Assembly: GCA_964555935.1 (NCBI GenBank)
Contig: CAZKUN010000006.1
Coordinates: forward strand, 24,382 to 88,381
Source: CAZKUN01 sp964555935
GTDB taxonomy: Bacteria > Armatimonadota > Zipacnadia > Zipacnadales > VGFC01
Direction: 5' to 3'
DNA: 64,000 bases
Shown: piece after piece, positions 43,129 through 52,087 of the stretch
How positions within the stretch are numbered: the stretch's first letter is position 1
Layout: the number at the start of each line of letters is the position of its first letter
Notes under the pieces: generated by a model
What the model was told of the DNA's origin: nothing
What the model saw: only the letters and a program-made list of their open reading frames with translations
The model's database searches: none
Made by a program: the position numbers and the translations under genes

Positions 43129-44220
43129 CTAGTCTTCAGGTCGCGGTTTGCCGGCCTTGGCCGCAAGCGCGACCTCGTAGATGCGCTCAATTGCCTCGCC
43201 ACGCTTCTCGCGGGAGAACCGTCTGACAGTCACCTCGCGCGCGGCGTTGCCCATCCGGCTCCTCAGTGCGGGATCAGCTAGCAGCATCGCCAGCTTCTCG
43301 GCGAGATCGTCAGAGTCGCCGGGCTCAACGAGAAGGCCTGTGTCCCCGTCAACGATCAGCTCAGGCACGCCGGCCAGGCCCGTGGCGACGATGGGGCGCT
43401 CCCGCGCGGCGGCCTCAAGGAGCGACAGCGGCAGCCCTTCGCCCACCAGCGAGGGCAACACGACAACATCAGATGCCGCCATTACCTCGCGCGCGTCGGA
43501 CCGGTATCCGGTGAACTCGACGATGTCGCTCACTCCGAGCTGCTCCGCCTGCGCGACGAGGGCATCGCGCTCAGCCTCTTCACCCATCGCCAGACACCGA
43601 AGGTCCGGGAACTGATCGCGGAGCCGCTTCACCGCGCGCAGCAGCACGGGGTGGCCCTTCTTCTTCGATAGATGAGCGGCCATCGTCACCAGCGGCGCGT
43701 CCGGCGCCACGCCCACCCGGGTGCGCGCTTCAGCCGCATCCACCGGAGGCAGGTTGTGGACGTCGACGGCGTTGTGAGCGACTGAGATCCGGTCGGCCGG
43801 GCGTCCCTGAGAGATCAGATGGGCCTTCACGGCATCGGCGCACGCGATGATATGCGTGGACGACAGCAACCAGATGGCGGTGTTGCTGGCATGGACATGG
43901 GCGACTGAGGGCACCCCACGCAGATACGCGCCGTAAGAGCCCCACAGCGATGCCGTCGAATGGTGGGTGTGGACCACGTCCGCGCCGAATCGCTTGGCCA
44001 GCCCAGCTATGACGAAGGGCGCCGCGGCATTGTGCTTCTTGGCGATGCACGCGACCTGGTGAGGAATTCCACGGGAGGCCAACTGCGCCAGGACGGGCTC
44101 GCACCGCTTCGTCGCGACGAGAACATCGTGGCCGCGAGTCATCAGCTCCTCGCAGACCTCAACGCAGGTCAGTTCGCCGCCGGAGAACCGCTTGGGCGTA
44201 ATGACGTGTAGGATCTTCAG
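43129..44220 (-). CDS. GT4-family glycosyltransferase with a probable CTG start
   Basis: A GT-B glycosyltransferase. The C-terminal donor domain contains PSLVGEGLPLSLLEAAARE, the family E-x7-E motif. The first ATG in frame (44142) would remove the essential first strand. Reading upstream gives LKILHVITPKRFSGGELTC, the classical GT4 N terminus with its glycine loop. The only reasonable start for it is a CTG at 44220, with GAGAGGGG about 8 bases before it; there is no in-frame ATG, GTG or TTG. The full product is 363 residues. It would add a sugar to a lipid or polysaccharide. A sequencing error near the start is the alternative explanation. Confidence 0.8.
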   Translation of the reverse strand: MKILHVITPKRFSGGELTCVEVCEELMTRGHDVLVATKRCEPVLAQLASRGIPHQVACIAKKHNAAAPFVIAGLAKRFGADVVHTHHSTASLWGSYGAYLRGVPSVAHVHASNTAIWLLSSTHIIACADAVKAHLISQGRPADRISVAHNAVDVHNLPPVDAAEARTRVGVAPDAPLVTMAAHLSKKKGHPVLLRAVKRLRDQFPDLRCLAMGEEAERDALVAQAEQLGVSDIVEFTGYRSDAREVMAASDVVVLPSLVGEGLPLSLLEAAARERPIVATGLAGVPELIVDGDTGLLVEPGDSDDLAEKLAMLLADPALRSRMGNAAREVTVRRFSREKRGEAIERIYEVALAAKAGKPRPED

Positions 44221-44266
44221 TGCTTCACCCCTCTCACCATCGGTCGCTGCTGCGCCTCCCGCCGCT

Positions 44267-46141
44267 TCAGAAGTCTACGGCCGCACTCGCCCGGATCAAG
44301 TCGATGTCGTCGTCCGCCCGACCGCCGTCGAGCGGGTCGACGAGAACTTGGGTCCGAGAGATCCGCCAAAGGGTCGCGCCCGCCCCACTCACGTCGATCG
44401 CCTCAATCCCCAGTTCTCCTGCCGGCGATCCCTCACCGAAGACGATCTTGCCTTCCTCCGCGCCGGAGATGAGGGGATCGCCCTCCGTGACGCCGAGGAT
44501 CGTGCCCTCGATGGCCGTCGCGAAGATGATGTTCCCCGCGCCCGCGGTGATCGCCTCGGCTTGGCTGAACTTCACCGTACCCTTGGCGATGATGATGTTC
44601 TTCTCGAACGTGTAGTCCTTCGACTTGGGGAATGTAAGGTTGGCGTCGCCCTCACAGATGAACACGTTGTTGCGGATCGTGTTGCTCCAGGCCATGTGGT
44701 TGTGTGACGGCCGAGGGACTCGTAGCGATAGATTCCCCTCGACCAAGCAGTCTTCGGCCTGTTCGTCAAGGTAATACGCCGACGAGCCGTAGCCGCCGAC
44801 TTCGTCGATATCGCGGATGAAGTTGCCCCGTAGCGTGACGCGCTTGCAGAAGGTGATGTAGATGCCGCCGCCGTCTTTCATCACCAGCATCGCGTGGTGG
44901 ATGAGGTTGCTCTCGATCTTGTGGTCATCCCCGCCGACGGCGATGGCCGTGTAGGGCGTGTGGTGGATCTCGTTGCGGATGATCCGGTTGGCGCTCCCGC
45001 CACCCCAGACGGCGATCGCGCTCGGGTAGCTCAGTCCAATGTGATGGACCAGGTTCGCCGCGACGAGGGGTTTCTGGCCGCGCGCGATTATCCCGCACGC
45101 GCCCGTCTGGCCGATCTCCGAGTAAACGACCTTGAGGCCTCGCGTATTCTCCGCCTTGATCCCCTGCCCGCCAACGTTCTCGACCCGGAGATCGATAAGG
45201 ATGCAATCATTGGCATGGCGGATGGAGACCGCGCCGTCGAACTTGCCCGCGCCGAAGCCGCCGGCCTTGAGAGGCGTGTCCGTAACGCTGACAGTCAAGC
45301 CCTCGATGCGAACGCCCGTCACCGGTTCTTCCTCGGTGCCTTGGACGCGGATGACCGACTCCATGCTTGGCGCGATGGCCTTGGCCTGGGTCATGTCCTC
45401 GCCTTCGAGCGGCCAGTAGACCACCTCGCCCGCAGTCCGATCGAGGACCCACTGGCCGGGCTTCGTGAGCCCCTCGCGCGTGTTCCAGAGCACGTACTTC
45501 CTCACCCCGAAAGCGCCGGGAGGGTGGCCTGCCGGCGAGCTGAAGCGGAGGGTCCGCGTCGCGGGATCGTGCGACTCGATACCGACCACGGACTCGTCCC
45601 ACATGTGGTAGACGGTGATCTCGGCGTTGTTGATGTCGAGACTTGGCGGAAGATCGCCCTCTCTGTACCGCATCGTGGTGAGTTCGTCTTGGGTGGGTTT
45701 GCGTTTCCATCCGCCGCCGGTCGTGCTCATCCATGGCACGTCAAACCCCGTCTCGTGCTCGAGCTTGCCCTCGGCGGGGAAGCGGGCGCGCTCGCAGAAC
45801 CGACCGTTCATCACCAACATGCGAAAGTCGCGCGACACGGGCGCCGACCACAGACCATCGGCCTCAGGCGCCCAGCCATCGATCGGCTGTCCGCCGTAGA
45901 GCGTCACGTTCTGGGCATGCCCCGCGCGCAGCGTCAGCCCGGAATCCCTCGCGTCGAGCAGGAGAGGCTCGTCGAGGAAGTACTCGCCTCCGTCAAGCAC
46001 GATCGGGCGGCCGTCGCCGAGATCGCGGGCGGCCTGGATGGCCTGGCGCAGACCTGTCGATCCGGACTCCGGCGAAACCTCGATTACCTGCGCTAGGCCG
46101 TGCGTGGCTAACCAGAACATGGCCACCGCCTGTGGCATCAT
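44267..46141 (-). CDS. Secreted right-handed parallel beta-helix protein
   Basis: A 624-residue protein with a short hydrophobic N terminus (MMPQAVAMFWLATHGLAQ) serving as signal. The C-terminal half (about 310-540) is a parallel beta-helix with repeated coils such as VRIEGLTVSV, CILIDLRVENVGGQGI, LVAANLVHHIG, RIIRNEIHHTPYTAIAVGG and KIESNLIHHAML. This fold is used by pectate lyases and related glycan-active enzymes. The pair of ATGs at 46141/46138 has GGAGG 6 bases upstream of the first. It is 46 bases from the GT4 gene. The glycan target is unknown. Confidence 0.8.
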   Translation of the reverse strand: MMPQAVAMFWLATHGLAQVIEVSPESGSTGLRQAIQAARDLGDGRPIVLDGGEYFLDEPLLLDARDSGLTLRAGHAQNVTLYGGQPIDGWAPEADGLWSAPVSRDFRMLVMNGRFCERARFPAEGKLEHETGFDVPWMSTTGGGWKRKPTQDELTTMRYREGDLPPSLDINNAEITVYHMWDESVVGIESHDPATRTLRFSSPAGHPPGAFGVRKYVLWNTREGLTKPGQWVLDRTAGEVVYWPLEGEDMTQAKAIAPSMESVIRVQGTEEEPVTGVRIEGLTVSVTDTPLKAGGFGAGKFDGAVSIRHANDCILIDLRVENVGGQGIKAENTRGLKVVYSEIGQTGACGIIARGQKPLVAANLVHHIGLSYPSAIAVWGGGSANRIIRNEIHHTPYTAIAVGGDDHKIESNLIHHAMLVMKDGGGIYITFCKRVTLRGNFIRDIDEVGGYGSSAYYLDEQAEDCLVEGNLSLRVPRPSHNHMAWSNTIRNNVFICEGDANLTFPKSKDYTFEKNIIIAKGTVKFSQAEAITAGAGNIIFATAIEGTILGVTEGDPLISGAEEGKIVFGEGSPAGELGIEAIDVSGAGATLWRISRTQVLVDPLDGGRADDDIDLIRASAAVDF

Positions 46142-46503
46142 TGGCGTCCTCCGTCTGCCGCCCTTGCGCGGCCGAAGCCGAGGTTGTATGGTGGATCGGA
46201 GTTCTCCTCCCCGCGCCACGGTACGCCAGATGGGAGAAACTGGCGTGGCGAGGTCCGTCGTAAGAGGGGAAAACCGTTTGACAAGCGCGGGGGAGTTTGC
46301 TATTCTCGACCTCCGCCGGGCGGGGACCATGCCGCCCGGGCTGTGTTGTGTGGGTGTAAACAAGGGCGCACGCCACCACTACCGGTCCGCTGCAAGTCGA
46401 AGCCGATCCGAAGGGCCCTTGGCCAACGGGGCTTGACCTGCGGCATTTGTTGGGGCATGACCGGTCGTGATCAGACGTTCTAAAGCGAAGGGGTCACAGC
46501 AAG
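46142..46503. other. Divergent interval between the beta-helix gene and rpsE
   Basis: This 362-base stretch holds no credible gene. On the plus strand it contains the rpsE promoter at 46278-46306 and then a leader of about 190 nt, in which I see no repeat or clear terminator. The beta-helix gene has its ribosome site at the left edge; I found no convincing promoter for it. Confidence 0.6.
46278..46306 (+). promoter_or_regulatory. Sigma-70 promoter of rpsE
   Basis: A perfect TTGACA (46278-46283) and TATTCT (46301-46306) are 17 bases apart. It gives a start near 46313 and a leader of about 190 nt ahead of rpsE. Confidence 0.8.
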
Positions 46504-47154
46504 ATGGCTGAGCTGAAGCAGTCCCGGGACGCACTTGCGGGGATGGAACTTGAGGACCGAGTCCTCCGCGTCGACCGCGTGCGCAAAACGGTAAAGGGTG
46601 GACGTATACCCAGTTCCCGCGTTTGCGTCGCTGTTGGCGATCGGAAGGGCAAGATCGGCATTGGCATGGGCAAAGCCCGCCAGGCTCCCGATGCGATCCG
46701 TAAGGGCATCGACAGAGCCAAGAAGAACATGATCACCGTCCCGCTGGACGGGTACACGATTCCCCACGAAATCCAGGCGAAGGTCGGCGGCGCGATCATT
46801 CTGCTTCGCCCCGCGGCGCGTGGGACGGGCATCATCGCGGGTGGCGCGGTTCGTCAGATGGTTGAGATCGCGGGGATCCGCGACATCCTCTCCAAGTCCC
46901 TCGGCAGCCAGAACGTCCTGAACCGGGCAAAGGCCTGCTTCAAGGCGCTGGCAACGCTGCAGAACCCCGAGGACATCGCGAAGCGCCGCGGCAAGTCGGT
47001 TCACGAGGTCATGGGGCGCGAGATCCGCAGCGGGTACGATAAGCCCGCCGTGGTCGTCAGCGACGATGATGACTCGGACGGCGAGAGTAAACTCGACTCG
47101 GGCGACGTCCGAGACTTCGCACAGAGGCAGGCCGGAGGCCGAGGCCGCCGCTAA
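46504..47154 (+). CDS. rpsE: 30S ribosomal protein S5
   Basis: A 216-residue S5 with the N-terminal double-stranded-RNA-binding domain (LEDRVLRVDRVRKTVKGGR, VAVGDRKGKIGIGMGKA) and the C-terminal domain (LLRPAARGTGIIAGGAVRQMVEIAGI). The last 35 residues are an unusual acidic-then-basic tail (SDDDDSDGESK...GGRGRR). It is not in a ribosomal operon: it has its own promoter and leader on one side and a terminator on the other. In nearly all bacteria rpsE lies in the spc operon between rplR and rpmD. It may be a relocated single copy or a duplicate; the window cannot say which. Confidence 0.95.
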   Translation: MAELKQSRDALAGMELEDRVLRVDRVRKTVKGGRIPSSRVCVAVGDRKGKIGIGMGKARQAPDAIRKGIDRAKKNMITVPLDGYTIPHEIQAKVGGAIILLRPAARGTGIIAGGAVRQMVEIAGIRDILSKSLGSQNVLNRAKACFKALATLQNPEDIAKRRGKSVHEVMGREIRSGYDKPAVVVSDDDDSDGESKLDSGDVRDFAQRQAGGRGRR

Positions 47155-47182
47155 GCAGACATCGCAACACCAGTTGAGCACC

Positions 47183-47229
47183 AAACGGGCAGGCTTGAGG
47201 GACGCATTCCTCGCCTGCCCGTTTTGCGT
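47183..47229 (+). terminator. Terminator of rpsE
   Basis: A 12-bp perfect stem AAACGGGCAGGC (47183-47194 with 47213-47224), with an extra GAGG/CCTC stem in its loop, ends in TTTTGCGTTT. It lies 28 bases after the stop. Confidence 0.9.
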
Positions 47230-47352
47230 TTCGTCGGCCGAATCCGAGGGAGGCGATGTGCGGGGGTCGGCAATGTCCAGGAATGGATGAACGCTGGCAG
47301 GACGCTGTCATCGGACGCGCTGAGTATGGTCTCTGATGGCATCCTCGGCGTG

Positions 47353-47381
47353 TTGCCTCACCCCATGGCCTGTGTTAGAAT
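47353..47381 (+). promoter_or_regulatory. Probable promoter of trxB
   Basis: TTGCCT (47353-47358) and TAGAAT (47376-47381) are 17 bases apart, 36 bases before the trxB start. Each hexamer has one or two mismatches. Confidence 0.5.
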
Positions 47382-47417
47382 GCCCCCCAACAACGATCGC
47401 CCTCTGGAGAGACTGAT

Positions 47418-48356
47418 ATGGGAAAGTCGGAGTGTCACGAGTGTGATGTGATCATCGTCGGAGCGGGCGCGGCGGGCCTCACATCCGCCCTGTACGTTCA
47501 GCGCTTCGGGCTGAAGGCCATCGTTCTTGAGAAATTCGCCCCCGGCGGGCAGTTGACCCTGGCCAACAACATTGAGAACTACCCCGGCTTCCCAGATGGC
47601 ATCTCCGGCGCTGAGTTGATCGACCGCTTCCGCGAGCATGCGGAGAAGTTCGGCGCGGAGATCGAGCAGGACACCATCACCAAGGTCGAGCACGGTGAGG
47701 GCGACGACCGGTGGCGGCTAACCGGCGGCAAGCGCGACTATATTGCCGACGCGGTGATCATCTCAACGGGTGCCCGGCACCGGCCTCTTGGCGTCCCCGG
47801 CGAGAAGGACTTCGCCGGTCGCGGCGTGTCCGTCTGCGCGACGTGTGACGGCTTCTTCTACCGAGGCGCCGAAGTCGCCGTGGTAGGCGGCGGCAACGTT
47901 GCGATCGATGACGCGATCTACCTCGCGGACCTCGCCAAGAAGGTCACCGTCATCCACCGCCGCGACGAGCTTCGGGCGGAGCCGATCCTCCAAGAGCGCG
48001 CCTTCGCGAAAGAGACCATCGAGTTCGCGTGGGACTCGGTCGCGGCCAGCATCAACGGCGACGAGGATGTCGAGTCGATCACGATCAGAAACGTAAAGAC
48101 AGACGAGACAACGGACATCCCCGTTACTGGGGTGTTCGTCGCGATCGGGTTCATCCCCGAGGTGGCGCTGGTCGACGGGCTGGTCGATACTGACGATGGG
48201 CATATACTCACGGACGGTCGGATGCAGACAAGCGCGCCCGGAATCTTCGCCGCCGGGGACATCCGCCAGATAGGTCTCAAACAGATCGCCACGGCGGTCG
48301 GCGATGGAGCTATGGCGGCCGACTCGGCATACAAGTACGTCCAGATGCGCAGGTAG
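47418..48356 (+). CDS. trxB: Thioredoxin reductase
   Basis: A 312-residue flavoprotein of the low-molecular-weight type. It has the FAD loop VGAGAAGLTSALY, the redox disulfide CATCDG (about residues 137-142) and the NADPH loop VVGGGNVAIDDA. It reduces thioredoxin with NADPH. GGAGAG sits 7-8 bases before the ATG. It leads a group of plus-strand genes spaced closely up to 53886. Confidence 0.95.
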   Translation: MGKSECHECDVIIVGAGAAGLTSALYVQRFGLKAIVLEKFAPGGQLTLANNIENYPGFPDGISGAELIDRFREHAEKFGAEIEQDTITKVEHGEGDDRWRLTGGKRDYIADAVIISTGARHRPLGVPGEKDFAGRGVSVCATCDGFFYRGAEVAVVGGGNVAIDDAIYLADLAKKVTVIHRRDELRAEPILQERAFAKETIEFAWDSVAASINGDEDVESITIRNVKTDETTDIPVTGVFVAIGFIPEVALVDGLVDTDDGHILTDGRMQTSAPGIFAAGDIRQIGLKQIATAVGDGAMAADSAYKYVQMRR

Positions 48357-48368
48357 CGGGGGCGAATA

Positions 48369-48860
48369 TTGGCCGACGAGCGCGCGGGGAATGCCGCGGA
48401 GCACCTCGACGTGACCACGCCGCTTGCCTGGTCGGTTCGACCGTGCGAGCGCAACTGGCCGCTGGCCATCCTCGTCGTCGTGCTGATCGTCGCGCTTTCG
48501 CTCGCCGTCCAGTTGTACTTCGGCGGACCGGTCTGGGCGTTGTTGGCGCTGGTGCTGCTTGGACTCAGCGTCCTCCCGCACTACACGCGCACGCGGTACG
48601 AGCTGAACGACGAGGGCGTTACCATGCGCGGCGCATTCGCCACGTACAGGCGCGCCTGGCCTGAGATCAAGGGATGCTTCCCGGATCCTGACGGCGTGTT
48701 GCTGAGCCCGCTATCGTCGCGCTCGCGGTTGGCTTACACCCGCGGCATCTACGTGCGATTCGGCGGCAATAAGGACGAGGTCACCGCGCGTGTTACCGCC
48801 TACATCGAGCGATCTGCCGGAGGATCTGACGACGCCGCCGGAGACGCCGGAACTGACTGA
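48369..48860 (+). CDS. PH-like (bPH) membrane protein
   Basis: A 163-residue protein with two helices (residues about 34-72) followed by a small domain resembling the bacterial PH-like fold (YELNDEGVTMRGAFATYRRAWPEIKG). The TTG start is the only one that gives the first residues, and its ribosome site is weak. It ends inside the next gene, which overlaps it by 71 bases in another frame. Such proteins are membrane-associated and of unknown role. Placement next to trxB is by position only. Confidence 0.6.
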   Translation: MADERAGNAAEHLDVTTPLAWSVRPCERNWPLAILVVVLIVALSLAVQLYFGGPVWALLALVLLGLSVLPHYTRTRYELNDEGVTMRGAFATYRRAWPEIKGCFPDPDGVLLSPLSSRSRLAYTRGIYVRFGGNKDEVTARVTAYIERSAGGSDDAAGDAGTD

Positions 48861-49182
48861 CGACGAGCTGATTGAGAAGGTCGCGGAGGAGATCGTCGAT
48901 CGACGCCTCGCCGCTCCGGCCATCTTTCTGCTTGAGTCGTCAAAGCCCGTCACGTTTATCGCGAGCCAGGGCCTCGTGTTCCTCGGCCCGTTCGTCGACG
49001 CCGCGCTATCGGTCCCGAGCTACGACCAGTTCTGCGACCTGTTGGAGGATCGAAGCAACGTTGAGAAGCTGATCGTTCGCATTGAGGCCCGCGAGGAGGA
49101 ACGGCTCACCAAAACCCGGGCCAAGAAGGATGACCCCTCCCCCGATGGAGAAAAACCCGAGCATGGACCCAGCGAAGGTTAA
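48790..49182 (+). CDS. Small protein of unknown function, overlapping both neighbours
   Basis: A 130-residue, mostly acidic protein (PPETPELTDDELIEKVAEEIVDRRL...) with a basic Glu-Lys-rich C terminus. It has a mildly hydrophobic middle (KPVTFIASQGLVFLGPFVDAAL) but no clear membrane helix. The GTG start overlaps the end of the PH-like gene by 71 bases, and its stop lies 20 bases inside the GlmL gene. Start choice is uncertain. I do not recognise the family; tight overlaps suggest co-translation with GlmL. Confidence 0.5.
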   Translation: MLPPTSSDLPEDLTTPPETPELTDDELIEKVAEEIVDRRLAAPAIFLLESSKPVTFIASQGLVFLGPFVDAALSVPSYDQFCDLLEDRSNVEKLIVRIEAREEERLTKTRAKKDDPSPDGEKPEHGPSEG

Positions 49183-50950
49183 GTCAATCCTTGCCACCGA
49201 CTGTGGCTCGACCACCACCAAGGCCATTCTCATCGAGAAGGTCGATGGCGAATACCGCCTCATGACGCGCGGCGAAGCGCCCACAACGGTTGAGGCGCCG
49301 TATGAGGACGTCACGCGTGGGGTGCTGAACGCCGCACGCGAGGTCGAGGAGCTTTCCGGCCGACACTTCATCGACAACGATGAGATCATCCGTCCGGAGG
49401 ACGACGAGGAGGGCGTCGACATCTACCTGTCGACCTCGTCAGCCGGTGGCGGCCTGCAAATGACCGTCGTCGGGCTCGTGCGCCGGATGACCGCTGAGAG
49501 CGCTGAACGCGCCGCGTTGGGCGCCGGGGCAATCGTCATGGACACGATCGCGCGCGATGACGGCCGCCGACCCCACGAGCGCATCCAGCGGCTCCGCGAG
49601 CTGCGTCCGGACATGGTCCTCATTTCCGGCGGCGTCGACAATGGCGAGAAACGCCGCGTCGTTGAGATGGCCGAGATCGTCGCCGCCGCGTCTCCGAGAG
49701 CCCGCCTGGGAGAGGGCTACGAGCTGCCGGTGATCTACGCGGGCAACACGGCCGCCCGCCCTGAGATCAGTGGTGCCCTCAACGAAGAGACGGCCCTGAC
49801 GCTGACCGACAACCTCCGCCCGACGTTGGAGCGCGAGAACCTCGGACCCGCGCGTGACGTCATCCATGATCTCTTCCTCGAACACGTCATGGCCCACGCG
49901 CCGGGTTACGGCAGGCTTGTGAGCTGGACCGACGCGGACATCATGCCAACGCCCGCGGCAGTGGGCGCGATCATCCAGATCATCGCCGAAGAAGGCGAGA
50001 TGAACGTGGTCGGCGTCGACATCGGTGGAGCGACGACCGACGTCTTCAGCGTCTTCGACGGCCAATTCAATCGCACTGTCTCGGCCAACATTGGGATGAG
50101 CTACTCCATCTCGAACGTATACGCCGAGGCGGGGCCTGAGAAGATCCTGCGCTGGGTGCCGAGAGCCGAGGTTGCCGACGGTCTGGCCAACCAGGTCCGC
50201 AACAAGATGATCCGCCCGACGAGCATCCCTCAGACGCTCGTCGACCTGCAGCTAGAGCAGGCCGTGGCGCGCGAGGCGCTGGCGCTGGCCTTCATCCAGC
50301 ACAAAGACCTGGCGACAGGTCTGAAGGGCGTGCAGCAGGAACGCACGATCTCGGACACCTTCGACCAGACGCTCAGCGGCGAGACTATCGTCGACATGAT
50401 GTCGCTCGATCTCCTCGTCGGTTCGGGCGGCGTGCTGTCCCACGCTCCTCGCCGATCGCAGGCAGCGATGATGCTCATTGACGGCTTCGAGCCCCGGGGC
50501 GTCACCCAGCTCGCGGTTGACTCCATCTTCATGATGCCTCAGCTTGGCGTTCTCGCGGAGATCCACCGCGAGGCAGCGATCCAGGTCTTCCACCGCGACT
50601 GCATCGTGCGTCTCGGCACGTGCATCGCGTGTTCGGATGTGCCCAAGCCCGGCCGCGTGGCTCTCACGGTGACCATGCCAGGTGGCGAGGAGATACCCGT
50701 CGACGCCGGCGAGATCGCGGTGGCGCCCCTCGGCCTCGGCGAGACCGCTGAAGTCGAGGTCAAACCAGGCCGCGGCCTGGACGTTGGAGCGGGCCGCAAC
50801 AAGACCCTCACGAAGACCGTCGTCGGTGGCGAGGTCGGACTCATATTGGACGGCCGCGGCCGACCGATCCAGACGCCCGAAGACCCAACCGAGCGCGCCG
50901 CGGCCTGCACCCGCTGGCTGAAGACGCTGGACTGCTATCCTGACCTTTAG
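49163..50950 (+). CDS. GlmL/MutL-type ATPase
   Basis: A 595-residue ASKHA-fold protein of the MutL/GlmL family (the glutamate-mutase-associated ATPase, not the mismatch-repair MutL). The two phosphate loops are ATDCGSTTTKAILIEK near the N terminus and VGVDIGGATTDVFSVFDG about residue 285. GlmL is thought to act as a chaperone-like activator of coenzyme-B12-dependent glutamate mutase. The ATG at 49163 matches the family N terminus; earlier in-frame ATGs at 49130 and 49145 are possible. No mutase subunits are nearby; instead the next gene is a UroD-like protein, so the client may be a corrinoid methyltransferase system. Confidence 0.82.
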   Translation: MDPAKVKSILATDCGSTTTKAILIEKVDGEYRLMTRGEAPTTVEAPYEDVTRGVLNAAREVEELSGRHFIDNDEIIRPEDDEEGVDIYLSTSSAGGGLQMTVVGLVRRMTAESAERAALGAGAIVMDTIARDDGRRPHERIQRLRELRPDMVLISGGVDNGEKRRVVEMAEIVAAASPRARLGEGYELPVIYAGNTAARPEISGALNEETALTLTDNLRPTLERENLGPARDVIHDLFLEHVMAHAPGYGRLVSWTDADIMPTPAAVGAIIQIIAEEGEMNVVGVDIGGATTDVFSVFDGQFNRTVSANIGMSYSISNVYAEAGPEKILRWVPRAEVADGLANQVRNKMIRPTSIPQTLVDLQLEQAVAREALALAFIQHKDLATGLKGVQQERTISDTFDQTLSGETIVDMMSLDLLVGSGGVLSHAPRRSQAAMMLIDGFEPRGVTQLAVDSIFMMPQLGVLAEIHREAAIQVFHRDCIVRLGTCIACSDVPKPGRVALTVTMPGGEEIPVDAGEIAVAPLGLGETAEVEVKPGRGLDVGAGRNKTLTKTVVGGEVGLILDGRGRPIQTPEDPTERAAACTRWLKTLDCYPDL

Positions 50951-50983
50951 AGCCGAGAAATCCGCCAGGAGCTGAACGGAACC

Positions 50984-52027
50984 ATGAACTCACTTGAGCG
51001 AGTCACCGCCGCCCTTGAACGCCGGGAACCCGATCGCGTGCCGCTGTTTGATCCGATCATCGACCCCAAAGTAATCGAGGGCATCATTCCCGGTGGGACG
51101 TATGAGGAAGTCAGCGCGCTTCTCCAGGACGACTGCATAGGGCTGAACCGATCGTCCTGGGATAAGGACGCGATCGACTGGACCGACGAGGAGAAGGGCT
51201 TCTTCCGGGACCGCTGGGGCGTAATCCGCGCCATGGGCGATGATATCGCTCCGTACCCGGTCGAGGCCAGGATCAAGCAACCGGAGGACCTCGACGACTA
51301 CACGCCTCCGGATCCGTCCGACCCAACCATCTACGGTCACCTGCCGGAACTCGCCAAGGAATATAAGGGCAAGAAGCCTATCGTCTTCATGGGCCGCGAC
51401 GGCTTCTTCAACCCCGCCCACCTGCGCGGCACTGAGCAGTTTCTGATGGACATGGTCCTGAACCCCAAGCTCGTGCATGATCTCATCGACATGTGCGCGC
51501 AATATGACCTCGAGGTCGTGCGTCGCGCAATCGAGCTGGGCGCCGATATTATCATCTTCGGCGACGATTACGCCGACAAGAACACATCGTTCATGTCGCC
51601 CGGCCATTTCCGGGAGTTCATCTTCCCCGCGCTTAAGAACGCGATCAGGAACGCGCACGACCACGGCGCGATGGTCATCAAGCACACGGACGGGAACATC
51701 TGGTCCATCCTCGACCAGATCGTCGAGGCCGGCCCCGATGGCCTGAACCCGATCGAACCCGTCGCTGGGATGGTCCTTGGCGAGGTCAAAGCCAAGTATG
51801 GCGACAGGATCGCGCTGATTGGCAACATCGACTGCGGCGAGCTGCTGTGCTGGGGGACGCCGGAACAGGTGCGCGAGACGGTCAAGCAGGCCATCGCCGA
51901 GGCGGGTCCCGGCGGCGGCTACATGGTATCGAGTTCCAACAGCATCCACCAGTCCTGCAAACCCGAGAATGTCGTCGCGATGGCCGAGGCCGTGCGCGAG
52001 TTCGGGAATTATCCGATCACGGTGTAG
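50984..52027 (+). CDS. UroD-fold protein, probable corrinoid-linked methyltransferase family
   Basis: A 347-residue protein of the uroporphyrinogen-decarboxylase superfamily. It has MNSLERVTAALERREPDRVPLF at the N terminus, the usual start of MtaA/CmuA-like members, and HTDGNIWSILDQIVEAGPDGLNPIEP plus GNIDCGELLCWGTPEQV (about 265-280) later. A His and a Cys in these positions may bind zinc and thiol substrate. AGGAG is 12 bases before the ATG. It follows the GlmL ATPase by 33 bases. I infer methyl transfer; heme synthesis is unlikely given the absence of other hem genes and the divergent active site. Confidence 0.78.
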   Translation: MNSLERVTAALERREPDRVPLFDPIIDPKVIEGIIPGGTYEEVSALLQDDCIGLNRSSWDKDAIDWTDEEKGFFRDRWGVIRAMGDDIAPYPVEARIKQPEDLDDYTPPDPSDPTIYGHLPELAKEYKGKKPIVFMGRDGFFNPAHLRGTEQFLMDMVLNPKLVHDLIDMCAQYDLEVVRRAIELGADIIIFGDDYADKNTSFMSPGHFREFIFPALKNAIRNAHDHGAMVIKHTDGNIWSILDQIVEAGPDGLNPIEPVAGMVLGEVKAKYGDRIALIGNIDCGELLCWGTPEQVRETVKQAIAEAGPGGGYMVSSSNSIHQSCKPENVVAMAEAVREFGNYPITV

Positions 52028-52087
52028 GTTGAAACTATGATGGGCGTATCACTCGAACGCATGCAGGGGGGACCTACGCGTAGACCA

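Noticed and set aside
44143..44220. GT4 gene starting at the ATG at 44142
   Set aside because: That start would delete the conserved LKILHVI...GG strand-loop needed by GT-B enzymes; the upstream in-frame coding is clear.
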